A program made the position numbers and the translations under genes. Shown here piece by piece: positions 1 to 10,060 of a stretch of 49,512 nt of DNA. Location: contig CANQEL010000018.1 of assembly GCA_947594855.1 (NCBI GenBank), positions 1 to 49,512 of the forward strand, in the 5' to 3' direction. The stretch is from an uncultured Lachnospiraceae bacterium. Its GTDB lineage: Bacteria; Bacillota; Clostridia; Lachnospirales; Lachnospiraceae. How positions within the stretch are numbered: position 1 is the stretch's first letter; the number at the start of each line of letters is the position of its first letter. The notes beneath the pieces are model-generated. The model had not been told where the DNA came from. It searched no databases and saw nothing but the letters and a program-made list of their open reading frames with translations.

Positions 1-93
1 CAAGGAAACAGGTCTGAGTTCATTTTCCTTTAGGGACTATCTTTTTCATGTCAACTGACAATTCGTTTACTTCATCGAAATGATATTTTGCTA

Positions 94-123
94 TTGACTT
101 TAAATAACGTAGTATTGTATCAT
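94..123 (+). promoter_or_regulatory. Predicted sigma-A promoter of the 6S RNA
   Basis: TTGACT at 94-99 and TATCAT at 118-123 are separated by 18 bp, which places transcription start near 130, just where 6S RNA-like sequence begins. The 93 bases before it hold only a weak AAGGAAA/TTTTCCTT dyad (possible terminator of an upstream gene) and no gene I can support. Confidence 0.6.
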
Positions 124-130
124 AACAATA

Positions 131-345
131 TAAACAACCTGGGATGTACGAGAGCCCCTGTTATTTGAACCTACATTACTTTAAAAGGGATTCCGATATT
201 TTCATGTGGATGCCGGGCCGTCACTGCTACCATTCGTAGTAATATCCACTCAAATATACAACGGAGGGCAGAAGCATGAGTGAGGTTGCCCACCTAGCAT
301 CAGCTAGGAGTCAAAGATTGGGGAACGGCATTTCGGGTGACACAT
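131..345 (+). ncRNA. ssrS: 6S RNA (SsrS)
   Basis: 6S RNA binds the housekeeping RNA polymerase holoenzyme by mimicking an open promoter and damps transcription in stationary phase. The 5' closing-stem strand, GGGATGTACGAGAG (141-154) followed by a TTTGAACC-like stretch, and the 3' strand GGCATTTCGGGTG (328-340) resemble the conserved ends of E. coli 6S RNA (GAGATGTTCGCAAG and GGCATCTCGGAG). The roughly 200-nt length, own promoter, following intrinsic terminator, and absence of a credible ORF fit. The middle should form the large internal bubble, but I did not fold it. Exact ends are inferred. It lies immediately upstream of nadE on the same strand. Confidence 0.8.
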
Positions 346-365
346 ATTATATATTGCAATATAGG

Positions 366-404
366 GCTGCTGCAGTAATGTTATTTACTGCAGCAGCTTT
401 CGTT
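366..404 (+). terminator. Intrinsic terminator of 6S RNA
   Basis: A perfect 13-bp stem (366-378 with 385-397), a 6-nt loop and a T-rich tail. It ends the 6S transcript and separates it from nadE. Confidence 0.85.
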
Positions 405-432
405 TGCATTGTAAACAAAGCAATGATAATAT
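404..432 (+). promoter_or_regulatory. Possible nadE promoter
   Basis: TTGCAT (404-409) and TAATAT (427-432) with a 17-bp spacer, directly after the 6S terminator and about 45 bp before the nadE start. Both boxes deviate from consensus, so this is a moderate call. Confidence 0.4.
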
Positions 433-476
433 ATATAAAATAAGGATATATTAAATGATAAAAGAGGTGACGTAAA

Positions 477-2405
477 ATGGAACAGGGATTTATAAAAGTT
501 GCGGCTGTAACTCCTGATATAAAAGTTGCGGACTGTTATTATAACAGATGCAGCATACAGAAAGAGATTGATAAATGTATTAAGGAAAAGGTAAAGATTG
601 CCGTTTTCCCGGAATTATGCATGACAGGGTATACATGCGGAGACCTGTTTTTGCAGGATACGCTTCTACGTTCAGCAATGCATGAGCTTTCCATACTTGT
701 TGCTGATTCAAATAATAGCGATATGCTTTGCATAGTCGGACTTCCAATCGCAGTAAGCGCAAGGCTGTATAATGTAGCGGCAGTATTTCAGAAAGGCAGG
801 CTGCTTGGATTTGTTCCGAAAACGCATATTCCTAATTATTCTGAATTTTATGAAATGCGTCATTTTGAAAAGGGCCGCAAAGAAGTGTGTGAAATTAATG
901 CAGCGGGATTTGACAGCCCTGTGCCTTTTGGAACCGGAATATTGTTTGAATGTTGTAATATAAAGGACCTTATAATAGGAGTTGAAATATGCGAGGATGT
1001 ATGGGCTCCAATGCCTCCTTCGGGAGAGCACGCCCTTGCAGGCGCGGTAATTATTGCGAATATATCGGCGAGTGATGAAACTACCGGAAAAGATAAATAC
1101 CGCAGGGAACTGATAAGCAACCAGTCAGCGAGGCTTATCGCAGGGTATATATATGCCGATGCGGGCGAAGGCGAGTCGTCAACTGACCTTGTATTTGCAG
1201 GACACAATATAATTGCAGAAAACGGTGTATGCATTGCAGAGAGCGAAAGGTTCAAAAACAGCTGTATAATAAGTGAAATAGATATTGGGAAGCTTGTAAG
1301 CGAGAGACGCAGGATAAAAAGCTTTGATGTTGTTCTGCCGGAACAGGCAGGTTATCAGACTGTAAAATTTGAATTTGAAACAGAGAATACGGAAATTACG
1401 AGATATATTGACCCCACGCCTTTTGTGCCGGGAATAAAAAGTGAACGGGATAAAAGATGCAATGAAATTCTTAATATTCAGGCAATGGGACTCAAAAAGA
1501 GGCTGGACCATACCGGCTGCAGCAATGCGGTAATAGGAATATCGGGAGGCTTAGATTCCACTCTTGCGCTTTTAGTTACTGCGAAGGCGTTTGATTATGC
1601 AGGTATTCCAAGAGAAAATATATGCGCCGTTACTATGCCGTGTTTCGGAACTACCGACAGAACTTACAACAATGCGGTGGAACTGATAAAATGCCTTGGC
1701 GCTTCATTTAATGAAATTGATATTAAAGAGGCGGTAAAAGTTCATTTTGATGATATAGGACAGGAAGAAGACAACCATGACGTTACCTATGAGAACAGCC
1801 AGGCAAGGGAGCGTACACAGATACTGATGGATATTGCCAATATAAAAAATGCGCTTGTTGTGGGTACGGGTGATATGTCTGAACTTGCGCTTGGATGGGC
1901 TACTTATAACGGAGACCATATGTCTATGTACGGGGTAAACAGTTCTGTGCCTAAAACGCTTGTCCGTTATCTTGTATTGTACTATGCGGAAACTTCAGGC
2001 GACAATAAATTAAAGGAAGTGCTTATGGATATACTTGACACTCCGGTGAGTCCTGAACTGCTTCCGGCGGTAGAGGGAAAAATATCGCAAAAGACAGAAG
2101 ACATTGTAGGACCTTATGAATTGCATGATTTCTTCCTGTATTATGTAATGAGATTCGGATTTTCACCGTCAAAAATATATCGTCTCGCAAAGCTTGCATT
2201 TGCAGAAGCTTATGATAACGAAACGATATATAAATGGCTTAATGTATTTTATAAAAGATTTTTTGCGCAGCAGTTCAAACGCTCATGCCTGCCGGATGGC
2301 CCGAAAGTAGGCTCGGTGGCATTGTCTCCAAGAGGGGACCTTAGGATGCCCAGCGATGCATCGGCTTCATTATGGTTAAAAGAGCTGGAGACGGTTACTC
2401 TATAG
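477..2405 (+). CDS. nadE: Glutamine-dependent NAD+ synthetase
   Basis: Catalyses the last step of NAD+ synthesis: ATP-dependent amidation of nicotinic acid adenine dinucleotide, with ammonia taken from glutamine. The N-terminal half is a nitrilase-type glutaminase with the expected triad Glu46 (FPELCMTGY), Lys115 (FVPKTHIPNY) and Cys172 (GVEICEDVW). The C-terminal half is the synthetase, with the ATP-pyrophosphatase loop SGGLDS at 356-361. At 642 residues it is the normal length of the two-domain bacterial enzyme. The start is supported by GAGGTGA 8-9 nt upstream. It follows the 6S RNA and its stop region overlaps the end of the convergent gene at 2395-2826. Cytosolic housekeeping enzyme; nothing odd in the key residues. 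Confidence 0.96.
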   Translation: MEQGFIKVAAVTPDIKVADCYYNRCSIQKEIDKCIKEKVKIAVFPELCMTGYTCGDLFLQDTLLRSAMHELSILVADSNNSDMLCIVGLPIAVSARLYNVAAVFQKGRLLGFVPKTHIPNYSEFYEMRHFEKGRKEVCEINAAGFDSPVPFGTGILFECCNIKDLIIGVEICEDVWAPMPPSGEHALAGAVIIANISASDETTGKDKYRRELISNQSARLIAGYIYADAGEGESSTDLVFAGHNIIAENGVCIAESERFKNSCIISEIDIGKLVSERRRIKSFDVVLPEQAGYQTVKFEFETENTEITRYIDPTPFVPGIKSERDKRCNEILNIQAMGLKKRLDHTGCSNAVIGISGGLDSTLALLVTAKAFDYAGIPRENICAVTMPCFGTTDRTYNNAVELIKCLGASFNEIDIKEAVKVHFDDIGQEEDNHDVTYENSQARERTQILMDIANIKNALVVGTGDMSELALGWATYNGDHMSMYGVNSSVPKTLVRYLVLYYAETSGDNKLKEVLMDILDTPVSPELLPAVEGKISQKTEDIVGPYELHDFFLYYVMRFGFSPSKIYRLAKLAFAEAYDNETIYKWLNVFYKRFFAQQFKRSCLPDGPKVGSVALSPRGDLRMPSDASASLWLKELETVTL

Positions 2406-2826
2406 AAGCCTGTTGTATTATTTTATCAATTGCATCGACTAGCAGGGTCTGTGTATAACGGCTGCTGTCGGATATGTTAAGGTTCTGTGTGTCCTGTTTT
2501 TCGAGTATCTGCGTTTCAAGTTCCTGCAGGGCAGGTTCAAGCAGAGGGAACATTGTAGTTACGGCTTCAGAGATATTTACAAGCCGTATTGAAGTTATTT
2601 TTTCAGGGTCAACAGTCACTTCAAGGTTAAGGGCAGTGTTATTAAGGGCAATCTGTGATGTATATGTACCGGCATTAAATCTTGCCTCGTTTTGGTTTGA
2701 ATCATCAGTATTTTTGGGCTTAAAAATAAAAACCAGTAATATTATCAGCAATACAGCGAGTCCTGCAAGCAGTGCAGTATATATTATTTCTTTCATTTGA
2801 ATTACGACAATTCTTGTTTTTGACAT
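2395..2826 (-). CDS. Membrane-anchored FMN-binding-domain-like protein, function unknown
   Basis: A 143-residue protein with a short N-terminal tail, one hydrophobic segment at about residues 13-35 (MKEIIYTALLAGLAVLLIIL) and an extracytoplasmic domain. The segment GTYTSQIALNNTALNLEVTV, followed by DPEKITSIRLVNISE, resembles the start of FMN_bind-type domains (a GxYxxxA...ItVEVTVexgkItxV pattern). The Ser/Thr flavinylation motif of NqrC/RnfG-type domains was not found, so covalent FMN is not expected. The start at 2826 has GGAGG about 9 nt upstream. It converges on nadE and overlaps its stop by 11 bp. The domain call is by pattern only; the function is unknown. Confidence 0.6.
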   Translation of the reverse strand: MSKTRIVVIQMKEIIYTALLAGLAVLLIILLVFIFKPKNTDDSNQNEARFNAGTYTSQIALNNTALNLEVTVDPEKITSIRLVNISEAVTTMFPLLEPALQELETQILEKQDTQNLNISDSSRYTQTLLVDAIDKIIQQASIE

Positions 2827-2911
2827 GCCTTTCTGCCTCCAATAGATAGTGCATATATTTATTATTATATTGTTTATACCGTTAAAATATGACTACATTA
2901 TAATCTATAAT

Positions 2912-2989
2912 GATTTATGGATTTTATGTACCGCTGCGTAGCGAGGGCAGCGAAAGCGTGCCTGCGCATGTATATAAAGTCCATAAATC
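2912..2989. repeat. GC-rich palindromic element
   Basis: Arms at 2912-2930 and 2971-2989 are inverted copies matching at 17 of 19 positions. They enclose a core with nested dyads (CGCTGC ... GCAGCG) much richer in GC than the surrounding AT-rich spacer. It lies between the divergent gene at 2826 and addB, 23 bp before the addB start. It looks like an interspersed palindrome or a strong 5'-UTR hairpin; no coding sequence is seen in it. Confidence 0.6.
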
Positions 2990-3012
2990 TGCATAGATAA
3001 AAAGGAGTAATT

Positions 3013-6000
3013 ATGTCATTACATTGGATATTTGGATGTTCAGGTTCAGGCAAAGACCACTACCTGTACAGTACGATAATAAGACGCTCAAAAGAAGAAG
3101 CTTCCGGCAAATATCTTATTATTGTACCGGAGCAGTTCACTATGCAGACACAGAGGGATATGGTAATGCTTAGTGATAATAAAGGTATCATGAATATTGA
3201 TATCCTTAGTTTCATGCGCCTTGCTTACAGGGTATTGGGGGAGACGCCGGAGTTTAATAAACCTGTACTGGCCGATGAAGGAAAGGCAATGGTAATACGG
3301 AGGCTCCTTAAGGAACATGCGGATGAATGGAAAACATTTGGAAGCAATATTTCCAAGCCCGGATTTGTTGAAGAAATTAAATCTCTTATTACTGAGTTTA
3401 TACAGTATGGGATAAGTGTTGACGATATAGACGGGCTTAGGGAAAATGCAGGTAAAAAAAGACTTCTTTCTGCCAAGCTTGAGGACTTGCGCCTTTTATA
3501 CAGATACTATACTGAATATATGGAAAGCAGATATATTTCAGCAGAGGAGATGCTTAAACTGCTTGCAGATTATGCTAAAGAATCGGAACTGCTCAGGGAC
3601 AGCGTAATTGTGATTTCCGGATTTACCGGCTTTACATCTGTTCAATATATGCTGCTTGAAAAATTATTTGCGGTATGCCGGGATATATACATAGCAGTTA
3701 CAATTGGAAGGGATACAGACCCTTTTATGCCTGCTGAAAAACATGATTTGTTCTATATGAGTACGGAATTTATAAGAAAGAGCATGAATATTGCGCAAAA
3801 ATGCGGGGTATATGTGGAAGAACCGGTATGGACCGGTAAAGACGGGGGTAATATACCCTGGAGATTTGCCGATAACCCCGAAATGTGTTATCTTGAAAAG
3901 AATCTTTTCAGAGCCGGGCATAAAAAAGGTGATATACCTGAAAAGACCGGCGCGGTTAATATATACGAAGCAGTAAATCCGTATGAGGAATCCGAATATA
4001 TATTGTGGCAGATAAACAGGCTTATAAGAAAGGAAGGACTAAGATACCGGGATATAGCCGTTGTTACAGGCGATATAACGTTGTATGGAAGGCTTCTGGG
4101 AGCTGAGTTTGAAAGAGCGGGGATTCCTTATTTTATCGACTATAACAGAAGTATTCTGCACAACAGTTTTGTGGATATGGTATTATCGCTTCTTTCGATT
4201 TGTGAAAAAGGTTTTTTATACAGTACTGTCATAAAGTTTCTTAGAAATGGTATTGTCAGGGATTATATGGGTTTTGATGCATACAATACTGACGTGCTGG
4301 AAAATTATGTACGCTCTATGGGAATACGCGGCAGGAATATATGGAATGAAGAATGGATTTATAACGGAAAAGAATATTATGACATGGAAGCTGTTAATAA
4401 GTACAGGAAACGTATTACGGAACTTCTGATGCCGTTTTATAACAGTATGGCAGAGGCAGAGACAGTACTTGATTATTCTAAGGCGCTGTATTCATTTCTT
4501 GTTGAAAATAATATAAGTGAGGCTATATCAGAAATAGCAGACCGGTATGGTGAAAGGGGAATGAGGACTGAACAGAAAGAATATTCCCAGATATACCGTA
4601 TATTTATAGGGCTGATTGACCAGATGACACAGCTTATGGGAGATGAAATTTTAAACGTAAGAGGCTATCTGGAACTTTTAAAAACAGGAATAAGCGAATC
4701 ATCCGTGGGAGTTATACCTATGGGAACTGATGCCGTCATTGTTGGAGATATTGAAAGAACCAGGCTTAAAGATGTTAAAATACTGTTTTTTGCAGGTGTT
4801 AACGACGGAATAATACCAAAGGCGGTAAAGACGGGCGGTTTTATATCGGATGCAGAGAGGGAATATCTTGCCGGACTTGGGGCAGAGCTTGCGCCTGTAG
4901 CGAGGGACAGGATATTTAATGAGAGATTTTATCTGTATCTCAATGCAACTAAACCCTCAGATAAGATATATATATCATACAGTAATAAATCATGTTCCGG
5001 CGAGGAGATAAAGCCGTCATTATTTATAAAACAGGTTAATGATATTCTCTGCGGAATAGATATAAAGCGGAATTTTAATAAATGGGGTATTGAAGGAAAG
5101 CTTGCAAATGATAAGGGAATGGTCTGGTGGCTTAGAGGGCTCAGGGAGTGTGTCAGGTCACAGAAAACATATCCGTTAAATGATTCTGACTGGCTTTGTC
5201 TGCATAGGCGCTATATGCGTGAAAATAGTAACCGGGCGCTGTTTGAAAGGGCATTTTTTACGGGAGAGGACAGCTTTATTTCAAAGGAGACCAGCAACCT
5301 TCTGTATAATCATGAGCTTATTGCCAGCATAAGCAGACTGGAGCAGTTTGGAGCGTGTGCTTTTGCGCATTTTCTTAAATACGGGTTAAGGCTTAAAGAA
5401 CGTCCGGAATATAAAATTAAAATTCCTGATATCGGAATAGTTTTACATAACATTCTTGAGAATTTTTCAAGAAAACTCAGTCAGAATAATATGGGCTGGA
5501 AAGATACCGAAGACAGCATGATAGATGAATGGTGTGATGAAATCTGCGACGCTGTATGTACACAGTATAATAACGGCATATTTTTGGAATCTGCAAAGAA
5601 TGAGTATATGGCGGAGCGTTTTAAGAGAATATCAAAAAGAACCATAAAAGCTATAGCATATCAGATGAAACAGGGAAGCTTTGAACAAAAGGCCTTTGAG
5701 ATATCGTTTGAAAGGCTTTCGGACCTTTCATCACTTAATTATGACCTTGGTAATGGCGATGTAATGCATCTTACAGGTAAAATTGACCGTATAGACGCCT
5801 GTGAAAAGGATGACTGTATATATATAAGAATTGTGGATTACAAGTCGCGAAAAAATGAATTTGATGCGAATAAGGTATATCAGGGACTTGGCATACAGCT
5901 GCCCGTGTATCTTATGGCGGCAGACGAATTAATCTCTGGAAACGTTCCTGATAAAAAGGTAATTCCTGCAGGTATGTTTTATATGCACATAGATGACCCT

Positions 6001-6483
6001 GTTCTGAAAGACGTGGAGCCTGAGGATATAGAAAATGAAATGTGTAAGGAATTTATAATGCTGGGACTTATGAACAGGGATAAACCGGTACCATACATTA
6101 TTGATAGTAAACTGGGAGATGATGAATCGGGACTTTATGGGGGAACGTCATCTACTGTCGTTAAAGTAAGGGTTACAAAGGATGGATATATAAACAGGGG
6201 CGCGGTTCCAAAACAGTATTTTGATTATATGCATAAGGCTGTTGCAGATAAAATTATAGATTATGGCAGGCGCATATTAGACGGAGATACCGGGATAGAG
6301 CCATATAAGATTAAGGATAACACTCCGTGTACATATTGTGAGTTTAACCCGGTATGCGGATTTGACATAAAAATGAGGGGAAATTCATACAGAAAGCTTA
6401 CGGATATTTCTGAGGAAGATATATGGAAAGAATGGGAGAATAAGTATGGCGGAGTACACAAAACAGCAGCAGAAAGCGATTGA
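3013..6483 (+). CDS. addB: ATP-dependent nuclease subunit B (AddB)
   Basis: The AddB half of the AddAB (RexAB) helicase-nuclease, which processes double-strand breaks for RecA loading. The N-terminus carries a helicase-like Walker A (GCSGSGKD, near residue 8) in which Asp replaces the usual Thr/Ser after the Lys. The C-terminal RecB-type nuclease domain shows GKIDRID (Asp925) and VDYKS (Asp942, Lys944). It is bracketed by the four Fe-S cluster cysteines Cys782, Cys1106, Cys1109 and Cys1115, in the family spacing C...CxxCx5C. Length 1156 is normal. AAGGAG precedes the ATG. Its end overlaps addA by 38 bp, implying coupled translation. Confidence 0.95.
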   Translation: MSLHWIFGCSGSGKDHYLYSTIIRRSKEEASGKYLIIVPEQFTMQTQRDMVMLSDNKGIMNIDILSFMRLAYRVLGETPEFNKPVLADEGKAMVIRRLLKEHADEWKTFGSNISKPGFVEEIKSLITEFIQYGISVDDIDGLRENAGKKRLLSAKLEDLRLLYRYYTEYMESRYISAEEMLKLLADYAKESELLRDSVIVISGFTGFTSVQYMLLEKLFAVCRDIYIAVTIGRDTDPFMPAEKHDLFYMSTEFIRKSMNIAQKCGVYVEEPVWTGKDGGNIPWRFADNPEMCYLEKNLFRAGHKKGDIPEKTGAVNIYEAVNPYEESEYILWQINRLIRKEGLRYRDIAVVTGDITLYGRLLGAEFERAGIPYFIDYNRSILHNSFVDMVLSLLSICEKGFLYSTVIKFLRNGIVRDYMGFDAYNTDVLENYVRSMGIRGRNIWNEEWIYNGKEYYDMEAVNKYRKRITELLMPFYNSMAEAETVLDYSKALYSFLVENNISEAISEIADRYGERGMRTEQKEYSQIYRIFIGLIDQMTQLMGDEILNVRGYLELLKTGISESSVGVIPMGTDAVIVGDIERTRLKDVKILFFAGVNDGIIPKAVKTGGFISDAEREYLAGLGAELAPVARDRIFNERFYLYLNATKPSDKIYISYSNKSCSGEEIKPSLFIKQVNDILCGIDIKRNFNKWGIEGKLANDKGMVWWLRGLRECVRSQKTYPLNDSDWLCLHRRYMRENSNRALFERAFFTGEDSFISKETSNLLYNHELIASISRLEQFGACAFAHFLKYGLRLKERPEYKIKIPDIGIVLHNILENFSRKLSQNNMGWKDTEDSMIDEWCDEICDAVCTQYNNGIFLESAKNEYMAERFKRISKRTIKAIAYQMKQGSFEQKAFEISFERLSDLSSLNYDLGNGDVMHLTGKIDRIDACEKDDCIYIRIVDYKSRKNEFDANKVYQGLGIQLPVYLMAADELISGNVPDKKVIPAGMFYMHIDDPVLKDVEPEDIENEMCKEFIMLGLMNRDKPVPYIIDSKLGDDESGLYGGTSSTVVKVRVTKDGYINRGAVPKQYFDYMHKAVADKIIDYGRRILDGDTGIEPYKIKDNTPCTYCEFNPVCGFDIKMRGNSYRKLTDISEEDIWKEWENKYGGVHKTAAESD

Positions 6484-9400
6484 TTTAAGAAACAGGAATA
6501 TACTGGTATCTGCTTCTGCGGGAACAGGAAAAACTGCTGTCCTTACGGAAAGGATATTAAAGCTTATCCTGGATAAAGATAATCCGGTAAATATTGATGA
6601 AATGATAGTGGTAACATTTACACGCGCTGCGGCGGCGGAAATGAAAGAGCGTATTGAGGATAAGCTTAACGGACAGGCCGGTAGCGGGGATGACAGCAGT
6701 ATCAGAAAGCAGATAGCGTTACTGCCGCATGCGCAGATAACCACTTTACACAGCCTGTGCCTTAATATCATACGGAATTATTTTTATGCTATAGGTATTG
6801 ACCCGTCATTCAGAATTGGCGACGAGCAGGAAATGAAACTTATTATGAATGAAGTAATGGAGGAACTGCTTGAGTTAAAATATAATGAAAGAAGTCCTGA
6901 GTTTATACATATAGCGGAAACTCTTGCGCCGGGCAAAACAGATGAAGCGATAAGCGAAGCAATATATGATATTTATAAAAATGCAGAAAGCCATCCGTGG
7001 CCATATGAATGGTTAAAGCAGTGCAGACAGGCATATTCGGTAAGTACGGCGGAGGAGATGGATAATGCAGCGTGGCTTGCCGAGTCAGGTCTGGTTAAAT
7101 ATACGGAGGCGGTTCTTGTAAATGCGAAAGAACTGCTTGATGAAGCAATAAGTATGTGTGAAGGAGAGCCTGACTTTGATAATCTGTATATTTTCCTGTG
7201 TGAGGAAAGGGAAAAGGTAAGCGGTATTACCGGATGCAGTACATATTCAGAATATAACAGGAGATTAAGGGAACTTGTTTTTGTGAGATTCCCAAGGGTT
7301 AATACTGAAAAAAAGCATATTAAAGATGAAATAAAGGCGCTTCGTGATTCGTCAAAGGACAGTATAGTTAAATTGATTAGTAATTATTATTACAAAGATA
7401 CAGAGGTTTTTTGTGATGAAATTGCAGGATGCAGAAAGATAGTTACCGGCCTTTGCGATATGGCTGCAGAATTCAGGGAAAGATTCATAGCAAGAAAGCG
7501 CGAAGATAATGTAATGGATTTTAATGATATTGAACATTATGCTCTTGAAATACTTGAAAACAAGGATAGTACTGCGGCGCGGGAATTAAGGGAGCAGTAC
7601 CGTTATATACTTGTAGATGAATATCAGGATATTAATGAGGTACAGGAAACAATTATATCGGCAATTTCAAGGGAAAAAGATGGGGAACCGAATGTATTTA
7701 TGGTAGGGGATGTAAAACAGAGCATATACCGGTTCCGCCTTGCCAAACCTGAAATATTTGAAAATAAATGGGAGACATATACTGATTGCGACAGTCCGTA
7801 CCAGCGTATAATGCTTAAGCGTAATTTCAGAAGCAGTCCGGCTATACTTGGGGCAGCTAACTTTATATTTTCACAGATAATGAAAAAGCAGCTTGGAAAT
7901 ATAGAATATGACGTGATGCATGAATTTGAATATAATGTACCGAAACTGCCGGAAGATTACGGAGAACCCATCGAGGTAATATATATATCTGAAGAGGGAA
8001 TCAGGGAAACAGAATATAATAAGCGTAAACTTGAGGCGGTATGTATAGCGGAAAAAATTAAGGAAATTACCAATCCTGAGACAGGCGTTATGATTACCGA
8101 TGCGCAGACCGGAGAAAAGAGAAGGGCTGTATATGATGATATTGTAATACTTTTAAGAAGCATGAAGGGATGGGCGGAAGAATTTGCAGAAGTACTTACG
8201 GAGCAGCAGATTCCGGTATCTGCAGATGAACATACCGGATATTTTTCGGCAAGGGAGATACAGCTTACACTTTCAATGCTTAAAATAATTGATAATCCTC
8301 ATCAGGACATTGCGCTTACGGCAGTATTAAGGTCAGTATTTGGGGGCTTTAATGATGATGAGCTTGCGCGTATAAGGATACAGAGAAAAAAATGTGATAT
8401 GTTTGATGCATTATGCGATATGGCAGAGAATGGGAAAGAGCATACACTAAAAGATAAGTGCAGAGTTTTTCTTGATATGCTTGAGGAGCTTAGAAAAACG
8501 GCGCCGTATGTCAGAGTTTATGAACTTATTGAAAAAATATATGGTATTAACAGGTTTTTCCTTAATATGGAAGTTATGCCGCAGGGAGAACGGCGTACAG
8601 GTAATCTTAAGATGCTGGTTGATAAGGCTGTAAGTTTTGAGGGAACAGATAAAAGAAGTCTGTTTGACTTTCTGGAATATATAGAAAAAATGCGTAGCGC
8701 GGAAATAGATTTTGGGGAAAACGTGTCTGAAGCATCATTAAATGGCGTAGTAAGGATAATGAGCATACATAAAAGCAAAGGGCTTGAGTTCCCGGTAGTA
8801 TTTGTTTCAGGAATGGGAAAGCAGCCTAATCTTTCGGATATAAAGAAAAATATAGTCATACATCCTGACGCAGGTCCGGGAATAGATTTGTTTGATACTG
8901 AAAAAAGAGTAAGGTATAAGACGCTTATTAAAAAGGCGATATCCAGAAGAATAATTGATGACAGTCTGGGAGAAGAACTGAGGGTGCTTTATGTAGCGGT
9001 TACCAGAGCCAGGGATAAACTGATTTTTACCGGAACGGTATCTGAACCATATAAAATGTTTGAAAAAAGTAATCCTGGCAAATATTCATATGCAGATATG
9101 GTAAACGAAAAAGCTTCCTATTATACATGGCTCACACCATGTTTTATGTCGCATCCGTCATGGCCTTACGGCGGTAATAAAGACAGTGTTGAGGAAGAAT
9201 GTGCGCCTGTAAAATTCAGTATATACAGTATTTCAGATGCAGGTATGGAAGAAGCCGGCAATATTTTAGAAAACAGAATTATAAGAAGCCGTCTTATTGA
9301 TGCAGCGCCGGATGCGCAAAAAGAAGAGGAGCTTGCATCATATATGGACAGGGAAACACAGTACATATATCCGTATGAATCGGATACAGGACTTGTATCG

Positions 9401-10060
9401 AAAGTTTCTGTATCTGAAATAAAGCATATGGCTGCAGAACTTGTGGATGAAGAAGCAGTTCAGATATCATGGGCAGAGACGGAAAATACCGAGTATATAC
9501 CTGAATTTGCCAAAAAGGATGTAAAAGAAAGTATTAAGGGAGCCAGGAGGGGAACTATATACCATAATCTTATGGAACATATTAACCTGGCTGATATAGA
9601 TAATGAACAGGATATTCTGGTTTTAACAGACGAACTTATAGCAAAAGGTATTCTTCCTGAAAATGTAATAAGTGAAAGGATAATATCCGTGAAGAAAATA
9701 CTTGCATTTTGCAAAAGTCCGCTGGCAGAGCGCATGAAAAAAGCGCAGGAAAAGAATCTCTATCATGCTGAGCAGCCTTTTGTAATGGGTATGAGCGCAA
9801 GGGATATATATCCTGAAACGGATAGTGATGAAATAATTCTGGTACAGGGAATAATTGATGCATTTTTTAATGAAGATGATGGTATAGTACTTGTTGATTA
9901 TAAAACTGACAGGCTTTTGCCGGGCGAGGAAGAAAAGCTTGTAAAGCGCTATTATGCACAAATGAACTGCTATAAAACTGCAATAGAAAAATCAACGGGC
10001 AGACCCGTGAAAGAAATGATTTTATATTCATTTTCACTGGATAAGGAAATACATATATGA
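6446..10060 (+). CDS. addA: ATP-dependent helicase/nuclease subunit A (AddA)
   Basis: UvrD-type SF1A helicase with a C-terminal nuclease, partner of AddB in double-strand break repair and foreign DNA degradation. Seen in order: Walker A SASAGTGKT ending near residue 30, motif II VDEYQD, motif III GDVKQSIYRF, a motif near GVVRIMSIHKSKGLEFP, motif VI VAVTRARDKL, and the nuclease centre GIIDAFF (Asp1138) and VDYKTD (Asp1151, Lys1153). Length 1204 is typical. It begins inside the 3' end of addB (38-bp overlap) and its stop overlaps the start of ylmH (ATGA), so addB-addA-ylmH should be one translationally coupled operon. Confidence 0.97.
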   Translation: MAEYTKQQQKAIDLRNRNILVSASAGTGKTAVLTERILKLILDKDNPVNIDEMIVVTFTRAAAAEMKERIEDKLNGQAGSGDDSSIRKQIALLPHAQITTLHSLCLNIIRNYFYAIGIDPSFRIGDEQEMKLIMNEVMEELLELKYNERSPEFIHIAETLAPGKTDEAISEAIYDIYKNAESHPWPYEWLKQCRQAYSVSTAEEMDNAAWLAESGLVKYTEAVLVNAKELLDEAISMCEGEPDFDNLYIFLCEEREKVSGITGCSTYSEYNRRLRELVFVRFPRVNTEKKHIKDEIKALRDSSKDSIVKLISNYYYKDTEVFCDEIAGCRKIVTGLCDMAAEFRERFIARKREDNVMDFNDIEHYALEILENKDSTAARELREQYRYILVDEYQDINEVQETIISAISREKDGEPNVFMVGDVKQSIYRFRLAKPEIFENKWETYTDCDSPYQRIMLKRNFRSSPAILGAANFIFSQIMKKQLGNIEYDVMHEFEYNVPKLPEDYGEPIEVIYISEEGIRETEYNKRKLEAVCIAEKIKEITNPETGVMITDAQTGEKRRAVYDDIVILLRSMKGWAEEFAEVLTEQQIPVSADEHTGYFSAREIQLTLSMLKIIDNPHQDIALTAVLRSVFGGFNDDELARIRIQRKKCDMFDALCDMAENGKEHTLKDKCRVFLDMLEELRKTAPYVRVYELIEKIYGINRFFLNMEVMPQGERRTGNLKMLVDKAVSFEGTDKRSLFDFLEYIEKMRSAEIDFGENVSEASLNGVVRIMSIHKSKGLEFPVVFVSGMGKQPNLSDIKKNIVIHPDAGPGIDLFDTEKRVRYKTLIKKAISRRIIDDSLGEELRVLYVAVTRARDKLIFTGTVSEPYKMFEKSNPGKYSYADMVNEKASYYTWLTPCFMSHPSWPYGGNKDSVEEECAPVKFSIYSISDAGMEEAGNILENRIIRSRLIDAAPDAQKEEELASYMDRETQYIYPYESDTGLVSKVSVSEIKHMAAELVDEEAVQISWAETENTEYIPEFAKKDVKESIKGARRGTIYHNLMEHINLADIDNEQDILVLTDELIAKGILPENVISERIISVKKILAFCKSPLAERMKKAQEKNLYHAEQPFVMGMSARDIYPETDSDEIILVQGIIDAFFNEDDGIVLVDYKTDRLLPGEEEKLVKRYYAQMNCYKTAIEKSTGRPVKEMILYSFSLDKEIHI

